Source: an uncultured Clostridia bacterium (lineage in GTDB: Bacteria > Bacillota > Clostridia > Christensenellales > Borkfalkiaceae). Taken from it: 16,219 nt of DNA. Location of the stretch: NCBI GenBank assembly GCA_944376035.1, contig CALWBJ010000160.1, forward strand, positions 1 to 16,219, in the 5' to 3' direction. The notes below the pieces were generated by a model, which saw only the letters and a list, made by a program, of their open reading frames with translations, had not been told where the DNA came from and did not search any database. Position numbers and translations under genes: made by a program. Positions 7,264-13,785 of this stretch are shown in pieces (position 1 is the first letter of the stretch; the number at the start of each line of letters is the position of its first letter).

Positions 7264-7292
7264 TTGTAAAAACGCATCGATTGTAGTAAAAT
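7264..7292 (+). promoter_or_regulatory. Promoter of the ABC ATPase gene
   Basis: TTGTAA (7264-7269), a 17-base spacer and TAAAAT (7287-7292). An overlapping TATAAT at 7292-7297 is a closer -10 match but lacks a -35 at normal spacing. A TTGGAGG ribosome binding site (7331-7337) follows. Confidence 0.6.
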
Positions 7293-7343
7293 ATAATAGT
7301 AAATTTAGGTCCGCTAAAGAATAAGGACTTTTGGAGGAAAATT

Positions 7344-8768
7344 ATGGCAAGTTTGGAACTCAAAAACATTTATAAGGTTTATCCGTCGGGAGTAACGGCA
7401 GTTACCGACTTCAATCTCGACATACAGGATAAGGAATTTATCGTATTCGTCGGACCTTCCGGTTGCGGTAAATCTACCACACTCCGTATGATAGCGGGTC
7501 TTGAAGAAATCACTTCGGGCGAACTTTATATCGACGGCGTACTGGTTAACAACCGCGCGCCCAAAGACAGGGATATAGCAATGGTTTTCCAAAACTACGC
7601 TCTTTATCCGCACATGACGGTTTATGACAATATGGCATTCGGTCTTAAACTCCGTAAAATGCCCAAACCTCAGATTGATCAGAGAGTTAAAGAAGCCGCA
7701 AGGATACTCGGTATCGAGATGTACCTTTCAAGAAAGCCGAAGGCGCTTTCTGGCGGTCAGAGACAGCGTGTCGCGCTCGGTCGTGCGATAGTCCGTGAAC
7801 CGAAGGTATTCCTTTTGGACGAACCGCTCTCTAACCTCGACGCGAAACTTCGTTCTCAGATGAGAACCGAGATAACTAAACTTCATAACAGGCTTGCCAC
7901 GACGTTTATTTACGTTACGCACGACCAGGTCGAGGCTATGACCATGGGTACGAGAATAGTCGTTATGAAAGACGGTTTCATGCAGCAGGTCGATACTCCT
8001 ATCAATCTTTACGATCACCCCATAAATCAGTTTGTTGCGGGATTTATAGGCACTCCTCAGATGAACTTCTTTGCGGGAAAACTTACCGGAACGAAGAACA
8101 AAGTTTATGTGGAATTCGGCATGGAAAAAGTTGCGCTTCCCAAAGAGAAATCCGAACTTATCTGCAATCTTGACCAGTATCTCAATACCGGTAAAGAAAT
8201 CATTTTCGGTATCAGACCCGAAGATATACACGATAATGAAAGAATCATCAACGAAAGCGGTCTGCCTACCATTGAAGTAAAGGTAGACGTTGTGGAAGCG
8301 CTCGGCTCAGAGACTTTGCTATACTGCAAGACCAGAACGGAAGAAACCGAGGAAGACGATACCATCAAGAGTATAGTTGACGATATAAGCAACCTTACCG
8401 CAAAAGTCGATTCGCGTTCGACGACCAAAGCGGGCGATACCGTTAAAGTTGCACTCGATATAGAGCATTGCCATCTTTTCGATAAAGAGACCGAGATAAC
8501 TCTCCTTGCGCGCAGCAAAGAGAATAAAGGTGAAATCGAAGCGTTACAGCAGGCAAAAGCCGAAGAAGTAGAGGCGAAAGCGGCTGCCGAGGCTGCTAAG
8601 GCTGCGGAAGAAGCGGCTAAACCTGCCAAGAAATCATTCTTCAGCAAATTCAAGATTAAGAAATCGGCCCCCGAAGCACCTGCAGCCGACGCTGCTACAC
8701 CGGAGGAAGACGCTGTTAATGAGGAAAAGACCGAAGAAGCGCCTGCCGAAGAGGATAAGAAAGACTGA
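7344..8768 (+). CDS. ugpC: MsmX/UgpC-type ABC transporter ATPase with charged C-terminal tail
   Basis: This is the nucleotide-binding subunit of a CUT1-type carbohydrate importer. Visible motifs are Walker A G-P-S-G-C-G-K-S-T-T (37-46), Q-loop Gln83, signature L-S-G-G-Q (135-139), Walker B V-F-L-L-D-E (155-160), D-loop S-N-L-D and H-loop His193. The MalK-like regulatory domain (about 236-388) includes G-I-R-P-E-D at 289-294 and ends with H-L-F-D-K-E-T-E. Usual members have about 365-375 residues; this one has 474. Residues 397-428 are Ala/Glu/Lys-rich and helix-prone, 427-441 form a basic-aromatic patch (K-P-A-K-K-S-F-F-S-K-F-K), and 442-474 are acidic and Pro/Ala-rich. No permease or binding protein is nearby, as for the shared MsmX ATPase of Bacillus. 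The start has a GGAGG site. The sugar substrate cannot be inferred. Confidence 0.95.
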   Translation: MASLELKNIYKVYPSGVTAVTDFNLDIQDKEFIVFVGPSGCGKSTTLRMIAGLEEITSGELYIDGVLVNNRAPKDRDIAMVFQNYALYPHMTVYDNMAFGLKLRKMPKPQIDQRVKEAARILGIEMYLSRKPKALSGGQRQRVALGRAIVREPKVFLLDEPLSNLDAKLRSQMRTEITKLHNRLATTFIYVTHDQVEAMTMGTRIVVMKDGFMQQVDTPINLYDHPINQFVAGFIGTPQMNFFAGKLTGTKNKVYVEFGMEKVALPKEKSELICNLDQYLNTGKEIIFGIRPEDIHDNERIINESGLPTIEVKVDVVEALGSETLLYCKTRTEETEEDDTIKSIVDDISNLTAKVDSRSTTKAGDTVKVALDIEHCHLFDKETEITLLARSKENKGEIEALQQAKAEEVEAKAAAEAAKAAEEAAKPAKKSFFSKFKIKKSAPEAPAADAATPEEDAVNEEKTEEAPAEEDKKD

Positions 8769-8967
8769 TATCAATAATCAATTATGACTTTTTCGCGTTA
8801 AGGCGCGGAGATATTATCATAAAAAGATATTTTGTGGGTTTGTAGATTAAATATATCTTTGAAGTGACAATATGGCAAAGTCAAAAAAGTTAATTGATAT
8901 AAGTAAATGAGTTATTTTTTAAACTTTAAAGAACATAGTATATTAAATTAGGAAATTGAGATAATTT
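8769..8967 (+). other. Long 3' region after the ABC ATPase, no gene seen
   Basis: About 200 AT-rich bases separate the ABC ATPase stop from its terminator. They contain an AAAGATAT/ATATCTTT inverted repeat (about 8823-8864) but no convincing open frame and no recognised RNA family. The stretch is either an unusually long 3' UTR or hides a small RNA ending at the same terminator. Confidence 0.4.
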
Positions 8968-9011
8968 CTCACCCTCGCCGCGCGAAAGCGCGGCGAGGGT
9001 GAGTTTGTTTT
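8968..9011 (+). terminator. Strong intrinsic terminator
   Basis: A perfect 16 bp GC-rich stem (8968-8983 with 8988-9003) capped by a GAAA tetraloop is followed by TTTGTTTT. The T-tract is only on the plus side. It is the first terminator after the ABC ATPase gene. Confidence 0.92.
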
Positions 9012-9195
9012 CGGTATAAATTTGTTTTGATGAATTTTTGATTGAAATATTCCGGAAAACTGAAAAAACCGGGATTCAGGTTTATGCAGTAAAGTATTAA
9101 GATAGCGATTTATTACAGAAAGTACAAAAGACGTCAAAATTCATGTAAAAATATCTGAAAAGTAAAAAAAATTTCATAGTCGGTCAAAAATAGGC
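9012..9195. other. AT-rich intergenic stretch, nothing recognised
   Basis: Between the terminator and the next promoter I see only a weak CTGAA/TTCAG inverted repeat near 9059-9078. I specifically looked for a yybP-ykoY Mn2+ riboswitch because the next gene is a metal exporter and did not find its conserved core. Confidence 0.35.
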
Positions 9196-9223
9196 TTGGA
9201 TTTTTGAGATTTTATGGTAAAAT
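9196..9223 (+). promoter_or_regulatory. Promoter giving a probably leaderless transcript
   Basis: TTGGAT (9196-9201), a 16-base spacer ending in TGG (extended -10) and TAAAAT (9218-9223). The expected start, six or seven bases after the -10, coincides with the ATG at 9230. Confidence 0.6.
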
Positions 9224-9229
9224 ATGATT

Positions 9230-10066
9230 ATGATTGATATTATTTTAGATGCTGTTAAAGACGCCTTGTTTATTTTTCCTTTTCTGTTTCTTATATATAT
9301 GTTAATGGAAGTTTGGGAAGGCGCTCGCAATAAGGAAAAAATAGAAAAAGCGCTTGCGGGAAGATGGGCGCCCGCCGTAGCCGCATGTACGGGTATTATT
9401 CCCGAATGCGGTTTTTCGGTCATGTGCGCAAAACTTTATGATACCGGTTTTATAAGAACGGGTACGCTTATAGCCGCATTTATTTCCACAAGCGACGAAG
9501 GTCTTATAATTTTACTCTCGGGCGGCGCTGACGTTTATACTATCTTAACTCTTGTTGCATTCAAGATAATCTTTGGGTGTTTTGTAGGACTTTTACTGAA
9601 TATGACTGTAAAATTCGATAATACACATGTTTGCCCCCCGAAGGGTCGTTGTATAGAATGCGGAGAGGAGCACGGCGGTATTTTTGATGAAATGGTTATT
9701 CATCCTTTTTATCACTCTGCAAAGACCTTTATATATATATTTGCCGTAAATATAATATTCGGGTTGCTTCTTTACTGGATCGGAGAAGGCGCGGTCAATC
9801 AATTCATATCGGGCAGTGAGACAGTCCAACCGCTCATAACGCCGATTATAGGCCTTATACCCAATTGTGCGTCATCCATTCTGCTTGCAGGCGCTTATCT
9901 TAACAATGCAATAGGATTTTCCGGACTGCTTGCGGGGCTTACCGCAAATGCGGGAATTGGTCTTGCCGTCCTGGTCAAAAATCCCGAAAACCGCAAAAAA
10001 GCCGTTTTTATATTGTTAATTTTATATCTATCGGGCGTAACGATAGGATATTTGTCAATGATATAA
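9230..10066 (+). CDS. ArsP_2-type putative heavy-metal exporter (annotated elsewhere as Mn/As transporter)
   Basis: This 278-residue multi-pass membrane protein belongs to the ArsP_2 family (PF11449, putative 10TM heavy-metal exporter). The two halves carry related signatures: I-I-P-E-C-G-F-S followed by I-S-T-S-D-E in the first, and G-L-I-P-N-C-A-S-S followed by a Gly-rich helix in the second. Such an inverted-repeat arrangement is typical. Between them lies a cytosol-or-exterior linker with clustered Cys and His (H-V-C-P-P-K-G-R-C-I-E-C-G-E-E-H), a likely metal-binding loop. The substrate is not proven for this family; manganese and arsenic are both used as labels. An ATG also occurs two codons upstream at 9224. 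I prefer 9230 because the promoter places transcription there and homologues begin M-(I/L)-D-(I/V)-I-L-D. There is no Shine-Dalgarno sequence. No regulator or riboswitch was recognised. Confidence 0.85.
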   Translation: MIDIILDAVKDALFIFPFLFLIYMLMEVWEGARNKEKIEKALAGRWAPAVAACTGIIPECGFSVMCAKLYDTGFIRTGTLIAAFISTSDEGLIILLSGGADVYTILTLVAFKIIFGCFVGLLLNMTVKFDNTHVCPPKGRCIECGEEHGGIFDEMVIHPFYHSAKTFIYIFAVNIIFGLLLYWIGEGAVNQFISGSETVQPLITPIIGLIPNCASSILLAGAYLNNAIGFSGLLAGLTANAGIGLAVLVKNPENRKKAVFILLILYLSGVTIGYLSMI

Positions 10067-10126
10067 AGTTTTAATTTTATACTATTCTCTGATAATGCGC
10101 TAATTCGGGTATTTTTTATAATTACG

Positions 10127-10155
10127 TTGAAAATTTTTTGAAAATAGGGTATAAT
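10127..10155 (+). promoter_or_regulatory. Promoter of the PucR-like regulator/protease operon
   Basis: TTGAAA (10127-10132), a 17-base spacer and a consensus TATAAT (10150-10155). The transcript would begin near 10162, leaving a leader of about 200 bases before the start codon. Confidence 0.75.
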
Positions 10156-10169
10156 TACAAAGTAAAATA

Positions 10170-10211
10170 TCAAGGCTAAGCAATTCAAGGCTCTTTTTGA
10201 TAATTTATCAA
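10170..10211 (+). repeat. Direct repeat and palindrome in the regulator leader
   Basis: TCAAGGCT occurs twice (10170-10177 and 10185-10192), 15 bases apart. A perfect 7+1+7 palindrome TTGATAA-T-TTATCAA follows at 10197-10211. They begin just downstream of the predicted transcription start, a position suited to an operator for autoregulation. No known RNA family fits. The function is inferred from position only. Confidence 0.5.
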
Positions 10212-10362
10212 GTTGTGATTTGTAATTTTTTATAAACACATGATAAGATTTTCGTCTTGTTTGCCAAAAATAAAGGGGCTTTTTAAATTCAGAGTTTTAT
10301 AATTTTTGCGCCGATAAATACATAAAAATTGATTTACTTAAAAATTAAAAAGGGATAATAAG

Positions 10363-11415
10363 ATGAAGACATCCGAGAAAAAAGAAACGGGCGATTTTTT
10401 ATTTTTTATTGACCGCATCAAGGAGAAAACGGATATTGACACGACGGTTTTTTCCGATAAGGGATTGTTGATTGCGGGAGGGATTCCCGGTGAAACGCTT
10501 AAAGACTGTTCGGACAATTTGCGTTCGGATGAGAATTATACTTACTTTCCTTTAAGATATAAAAATAAAAATTATATCGGAAGAATAGGCGTGGGCGGAG
10601 AATCAGGCAGAAAATACGCATACCTTATAGGTGAACTTGCCGAAAACTTCTTTTTTAAAGAAACAGACCTGTCTGTTTCGGGATTTTATAAAGCCATACT
10701 TTTCGGAGAACTCAATTATTCACAATTAAGACGCTATTCGGTCAAATATTCTGTACCGGATACTCCGTGTTTTGTGATGATAATAAGCGTCAGTAAAGGC
10801 TCTGTAAGCGACATTATGAGCGTTATAACCAATTACGGTAACGACGAATACTTTTTTGTCGTAGCGATAGACGACAGTCAGTGCGCCTTTATAAAGTTTG
10901 TGAACGATAATGAATATGAGTTTCAATCTTCCACGGAATATGCGGAAATGCTTAAACAGTCGGTTTATGAGGAACTGGGCATTCCCGTAAGGATTTCCAT
11001 AGGCGGGACGGTAAAGTCGGTTTACGACCTTACAAGTTCTTATCAGCAAGCGATGACCGCCGCGAGAATGAGCAAAACAATCGCTTCGAAAGGAGAAGTG
11101 CATTCTTTTAAGGAATACATACTTGTCAAAATGCTTGAAGATTTGCCCAAGTATAAGTTAAACGAATATCTTGAAATATTGCTTGACGCCAACGCCAAGG
11201 AAATATTCGAGGACTCGGAAATGATTAATACTGCCGAGGAGTTTTTAGAAAACAGTCTTAATGTAAGCGAGACGTCGAGAAAACTTTATCTTCACAGAAA
11301 TACTCTTGCATACAGGCTTGACAAGATAGAAAAGGCAACGGGGCTTAACGTCAGGAAATTTTCCGATGCGGTAACTTTCAGACTCATAACCGTTTTAGCA
11401 AGACTTGTTAAATAA
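10363..11415 (+). CDS. CdaR/PucR-like transcriptional regulator
   Basis: This 350-residue protein has three parts. Residues 11-100 form a small sensory-like region (F-I-D-R-I-K-E-K-T-D-I-D-T-T-V-F-S-D-K-G-L-L-I-A-G-G) resembling the diacid-recognition type of domain in CdaR. Residues about 105-250 resemble the degenerate GGDEF-like domain of this family, with I-R-I-S-I-G-G at 209-215 and S-Y-Q-Q-A at 226-230. Residues 285-348 are the PucR-type C-terminal helix-turn-helix, with L-N-V-S-E-T-S-R-K-L-Y-L-H-R-N-T-L-A-Y-R-L-D-K-I. These proteins are usually DNA-binding activators of metabolic genes. The ligand is unknown. The gene is 31 bases upstream of the S41 protease gene on the same strand, so the two are probably cotranscribed. 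A weak AGGG site precedes ATG. The long repeat-bearing leader suggests autoregulation. Confidence 0.87.
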   Translation: MKTSEKKETGDFLFFIDRIKEKTDIDTTVFSDKGLLIAGGIPGETLKDCSDNLRSDENYTYFPLRYKNKNYIGRIGVGGESGRKYAYLIGELAENFFFKETDLSVSGFYKAILFGELNYSQLRRYSVKYSVPDTPCFVMIISVSKGSVSDIMSVITNYGNDEYFFVVAIDDSQCAFIKFVNDNEYEFQSSTEYAEMLKQSVYEELGIPVRISIGGTVKSVYDLTSSYQQAMTAARMSKTIASKGEVHSFKEYILVKMLEDLPKYKLNEYLEILLDANAKEIFEDSEMINTAEEFLENSLNVSETSRKLYLHRNTLAYRLDKIEKATGLNVRKFSDAVTFRLITVLARLVK

Positions 11416-11446
11416 AGCCTTTTAAATCACCGAAAAAGGAAAATAA

Positions 11447-12766
11447 TTGAATATGGAAAATAAAGAGCAGTCTCCAAGCAATACAACCGTCAAAAAGAGC
11501 AACAGGTTGCCCATTATAATAACCGCACTTATAACGGGCTTAATAATGTTCATTGCGGGATTTTTTACTTTTTATCTTGTTGTCGGTAAAAATGCGAGAA
11601 CTGTGGGTTGGATTATAAATAGTATCGATTCTCACGGATATTTTTTTGATGAAGAAACAGGCGAAGTTAAAAAATTTACCGCCGACGATTATGCGGACGC
11701 GATTATTTCGGGACTCTTAGACAGATATTCGGATTACTATAATCGCGAAGAATATTCGGAAGTTATTTCAACCAGCAAAGGAAACAGTTTCGGGATAGGA
11801 GTAACCATAAGTAACTCGGGCGGTAAGAACGTTATATATTCCGTTATAGGTAATTCTCCTGCCGAGAAAGCGGGAATAAAACGCGGCGATATAATAACTG
11901 CCGGAGAATACGGCGGAAAGAGAAGCGAATTTTCTGCACTCGGAGATTTTACGAACTTTATAGACAGCATAGAAGAAAACGAAGAGTTTGCACTTTTCGG
12001 GGAGCGCGGCGGCGAACAACTTACTTTTACCGTTGCAAAAAAGGTGTTCCGAACCTCTTATGTCAAGTATTACGACAGCGAGAAAGCGCTTTCCTTTGTT
12101 TCCGAGGGCAGCGACCCGCTTGAAGCGCAGGAACAAGACGGCGGAATGAATGAACTTGCGGCTGATACCGCTTATATTTCGCTTGCAAGTTTTAACGGAA
12201 GTGCGGCTGACCAGATAGGCGAGGCGCTTTCATTTATGAAAGAACGGGGCAGAACAAAACTCATTTTTGATCTGAGATATAACGGCGGCGGGTACATGAA
12301 CGTTTTATCGGATATAGCCGCATATCTTGTTTATGATCAAACAGATAAAACTCCCGTTATCGCTTATGCGGGATATAAAGACGGTAAAAGCGACGTTTTC
12401 CGCGCGAGCGGCGACAAATTCAACAGGGAAATAACCGATATAGTCGTGCTTGCAAATGACGGAACAGCGTCCGCGTCGGAATGTCTTATAGGTGCAATGA
12501 AATATTACGGCAGAGGTTTTGACGAAAGCAAACTTGTCATAACCAAAAACGCGGAAGGCATTGCGAGAACTTACGGAAAGGGAATTATGCAGACGACTTA
12601 TTATAATTTTCTTACGGGCGAGGGAGTAAAACTTACGACGGCATACGTTTATCAGCCGGACAATAAAACCTGTATTCACGGAAAAGGCTTTGTAGTTGAA
12701 GGCGATAACGCCGTTGACGGCGACGAACAGGCGCTTTCCCGCGCCGTTCAGATATTGGCAGAGTAA
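11447..12766 (+). CDS. Membrane-anchored S41 (CtpA-like) PDZ protease
   Basis: A serine protease of the C-terminal processing peptidase family (439 residues). A basic N-terminus and one transmembrane anchor (about 21-47) place the rest outside the membrane. A PDZ domain (about 114-200) shows F-G-I-G-V and S-P-A-E-K-A-G-I-K-R-G-D-I-I. The S41 core (about 238-435) has L-R-Y-N-G-G-G at 276-282, the presumed nucleophile in T-A-S-A-S-E (Ser342) and the general base Lys378 in Y-G-K-G. The nucleophile-lysine spacing is about 36 residues, some ten longer than usual. The segment before the C-terminus contains C-I-H-G-K-G rather than the common processing-peptidase ending. I take TTG (11447) as start because AAAGGA is six bases away; ATG at 11453 is possible but its spacing is 12. 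Its substrate is unknown; quality control or signalling cleavage is inferred. Confidence 0.9.
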   Translation: MNMENKEQSPSNTTVKKSNRLPIIITALITGLIMFIAGFFTFYLVVGKNARTVGWIINSIDSHGYFFDEETGEVKKFTADDYADAIISGLLDRYSDYYNREEYSEVISTSKGNSFGIGVTISNSGGKNVIYSVIGNSPAEKAGIKRGDIITAGEYGGKRSEFSALGDFTNFIDSIEENEEFALFGERGGEQLTFTVAKKVFRTSYVKYYDSEKALSFVSEGSDPLEAQEQDGGMNELAADTAYISLASFNGSAADQIGEALSFMKERGRTKLIFDLRYNGGGYMNVLSDIAAYLVYDQTDKTPVIAYAGYKDGKSDVFRASGDKFNREITDIVVLANDGTASASECLIGAMKYYGRGFDESKLVITKNAEGIARTYGKGIMQTTYYNFLTGEGVKLTTAYVYQPDNKTCIHGKGFVVEGDNAVDGDEQALSRAVQILAE

Positions 12767-12874
12767 AGTTCATTGTGATTATGTAAACGAGAAAATCTAA
12801 TACCCAACTCCGAGCGAAGTCTCAAGTAGTTAGCGCAATGACTTTTAAGGGCAAAACAGTAGGCGGATAATATT

Positions 12875-13171
12875 TCAATTATAGAAATATTTATTCAGTG
12901 TGTAGACAATTTCTTTGTCCGCTATTTCGGATATGGGTTCAAGCCCGTAGGTTTTTCCCGTAGGGCTACTTTTTTCGGCATTGCCGAATACTCCTTTGAA
13001 GCCGCCGTCAAAAAGACTTTTTAATATCGGCGCGGCAGTTTCGGGATTTATATTTTGTAATGTTTTCTTAATGTCGAAAGAGTTTTCTTTTAAAGCGTTA
13101 AAAATAGGCATTAGTTTTTCTCCGCCGTACTCTTCCAGAAAAAACGACAATAAAAATTTAAGTATTTCCAT
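12875..13171 (-). CDS. Small protein of unknown function
   Basis: This is a 98-residue protein I do not recognise. Residues 1-57 are predicted helical by composition: a hydrophobic first helix (E-I-L-K-F-L-L-S-F-F-L-E-E-Y) and two amphipathic stretches ending in A-P-I-L-K-S-L-F-D-G-G. The C-terminal 40 residues are polar, with a Gly/Ser/Pro turn-rich section and a final short helix. There is no signal peptide cleavage motif and no cysteine. A weak GGGACGGA site lies seven bases before ATG. The codon pattern fits a real gene and the two intergenic sides are short, but without homology I cannot exclude a spurious frame. It is divergent from another unknown small gene 106 bases away. Between its stop and the S41 protease stop lie about 108 bases with no clear terminator. 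Confidence 0.6.
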   Translation of the reverse strand: MEILKFLLSFFLEEYGGEKLMPIFNALKENSFDIKKTLQNINPETAAPILKSLFDGGFKGVFGNAEKSSPTGKTYGLEPISEIADKEIVYTLNKYFYN

Positions 13172-13223
13172 ATATTTTCCGTCCCGATAAATATTAAAGT
13201 AAACTTCCGTCGTTTGCCTTCAT

Positions 13224-13251
13224 AGAATATTATATGTGAAAAATTTGTCAA
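13224..13251 (-). promoter_or_regulatory. Divergent promoter region of the two small genes
   Basis: On the minus strand a perfect TTGACA (13246-13251), a 16-base spacer and TATTCT (13224-13229) point at the 98-residue gene. On the plus strand a TATTAT (13228-13233) with only a poor TTCCGT -35 (13205-13210) could serve the opposite gene. The two -10 elements overlap, so the two promoters may compete. Confidence 0.45.
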
Positions 13252-13277
13252 AATTGAAAATTTTTGAGGAGGAAATC

Positions 13278-13547
13278 ATGGAAGACTTTAACGATTACGC
13301 AAAAAACGCCGAAGAATTTCCGGATAAAAACCTGTTCAATCTGGTAAATTCCATTGCCGCCAAATACGACGGAAAGAGCCAGAACGAACTTCTCGCCGCG
13401 ATTTACAAAGAAGCGCAGAAAGGGAAAAGGGCAGGGACTTTAACCAATGCGGAAATAGATAATTTCGCAAAAATGCTTGCACCCCTTCTGGACGACAAAA
13501 AACGTTCTATGCTTTATAAAGTAGTGGAGGAACTCAAAAAAATCTGA
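13278..13547 (+). CDS. Small helical protein of unknown function
   Basis: An 89-residue acidic-then-basic protein, probably all helical and cytoplasmic, with no transmembrane segment or cysteine. The frame opens upstream at a GTG (13236), but GAGGAGG six bases before the ATG at 13278 fixes the start there (M-E-D-F-N-D-Y-A-K-N). The central part reads F-N-L-V-N-S-I-A-A-K-Y-D-G-K-S-Q-N-E-L-L-A-A-I. The end, T-N-A-E-I-D-N-F-A-K-M-L-A-P-L-L-D-D-K-K-R-S-M-L-Y-K-V-V-E-E-L, looks like a helical bundle. I do not recognise the family. It ends at a good terminator and is transcribed alone, away from the other small gene. It is probably a genuine gene because of the strong ribosome binding site. Confidence 0.82.
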   Translation: MEDFNDYAKNAEEFPDKNLFNLVNSIAAKYDGKSQNELLAAIYKEAQKGKRAGTLTNAEIDNFAKMLAPLLDDKKRSMLYKVVEELKKI

Positions 13548-13594
13548 TAAACCTTACATAATTACTTTTACCCGTTAAATATTTTGATTTTTCA

Positions 13595-13644
13595 GTAAAA
13601 GCGGAGTTTTTTAATTTTTCACTCCGCTTTTACGCTTTTATTTT
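13595..13644 (+). terminator. Intrinsic terminator of the 89-residue protein gene
   Basis: A perfect 13 bp stem (13595-13607 with 13621-13633) with a 13-base T-rich loop is followed by GCTTTTATTTT. It is 47 bases past the stop codon. From here to the desulfurase stop at 13786 the DNA is very AT-rich and I see no gene and no terminator for the desulfurase. Confidence 0.85.
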
Positions 13645-13785
13645 AATATTTACCTTTTTATTTTATTTTTAAATATCGGGTTTAATATTAAGTTAAAGCG
13701 ATATTTTAATTTTAAAAAGTTTTGTTTATGTAAAATTTTAACTTATTTTTAAGGACAAATCCCGCACCTGTTGCATAAAGGTATA

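Noticed and set aside
8105..8653. 182-codon open frame on the minus strand opposite the ABC ATPase
   Set aside because: The Ser/Leu/Ala-rich translation is the complement of the Glu/Lys/Ala-rich tail and MalK-like domain; no start signal or homology pattern.
9012..9229. yybP-ykoY manganese riboswitch before the metal exporter
   Set aside because: The conserved core could not be found, and the inferred transcription start leaves almost no leader.
13236..13277. GTG start giving a 14-residue longer form of the 89-residue protein
   Set aside because: It has no ribosome binding site, whereas GAGGAGG sits at ideal distance from the ATG at 13278.
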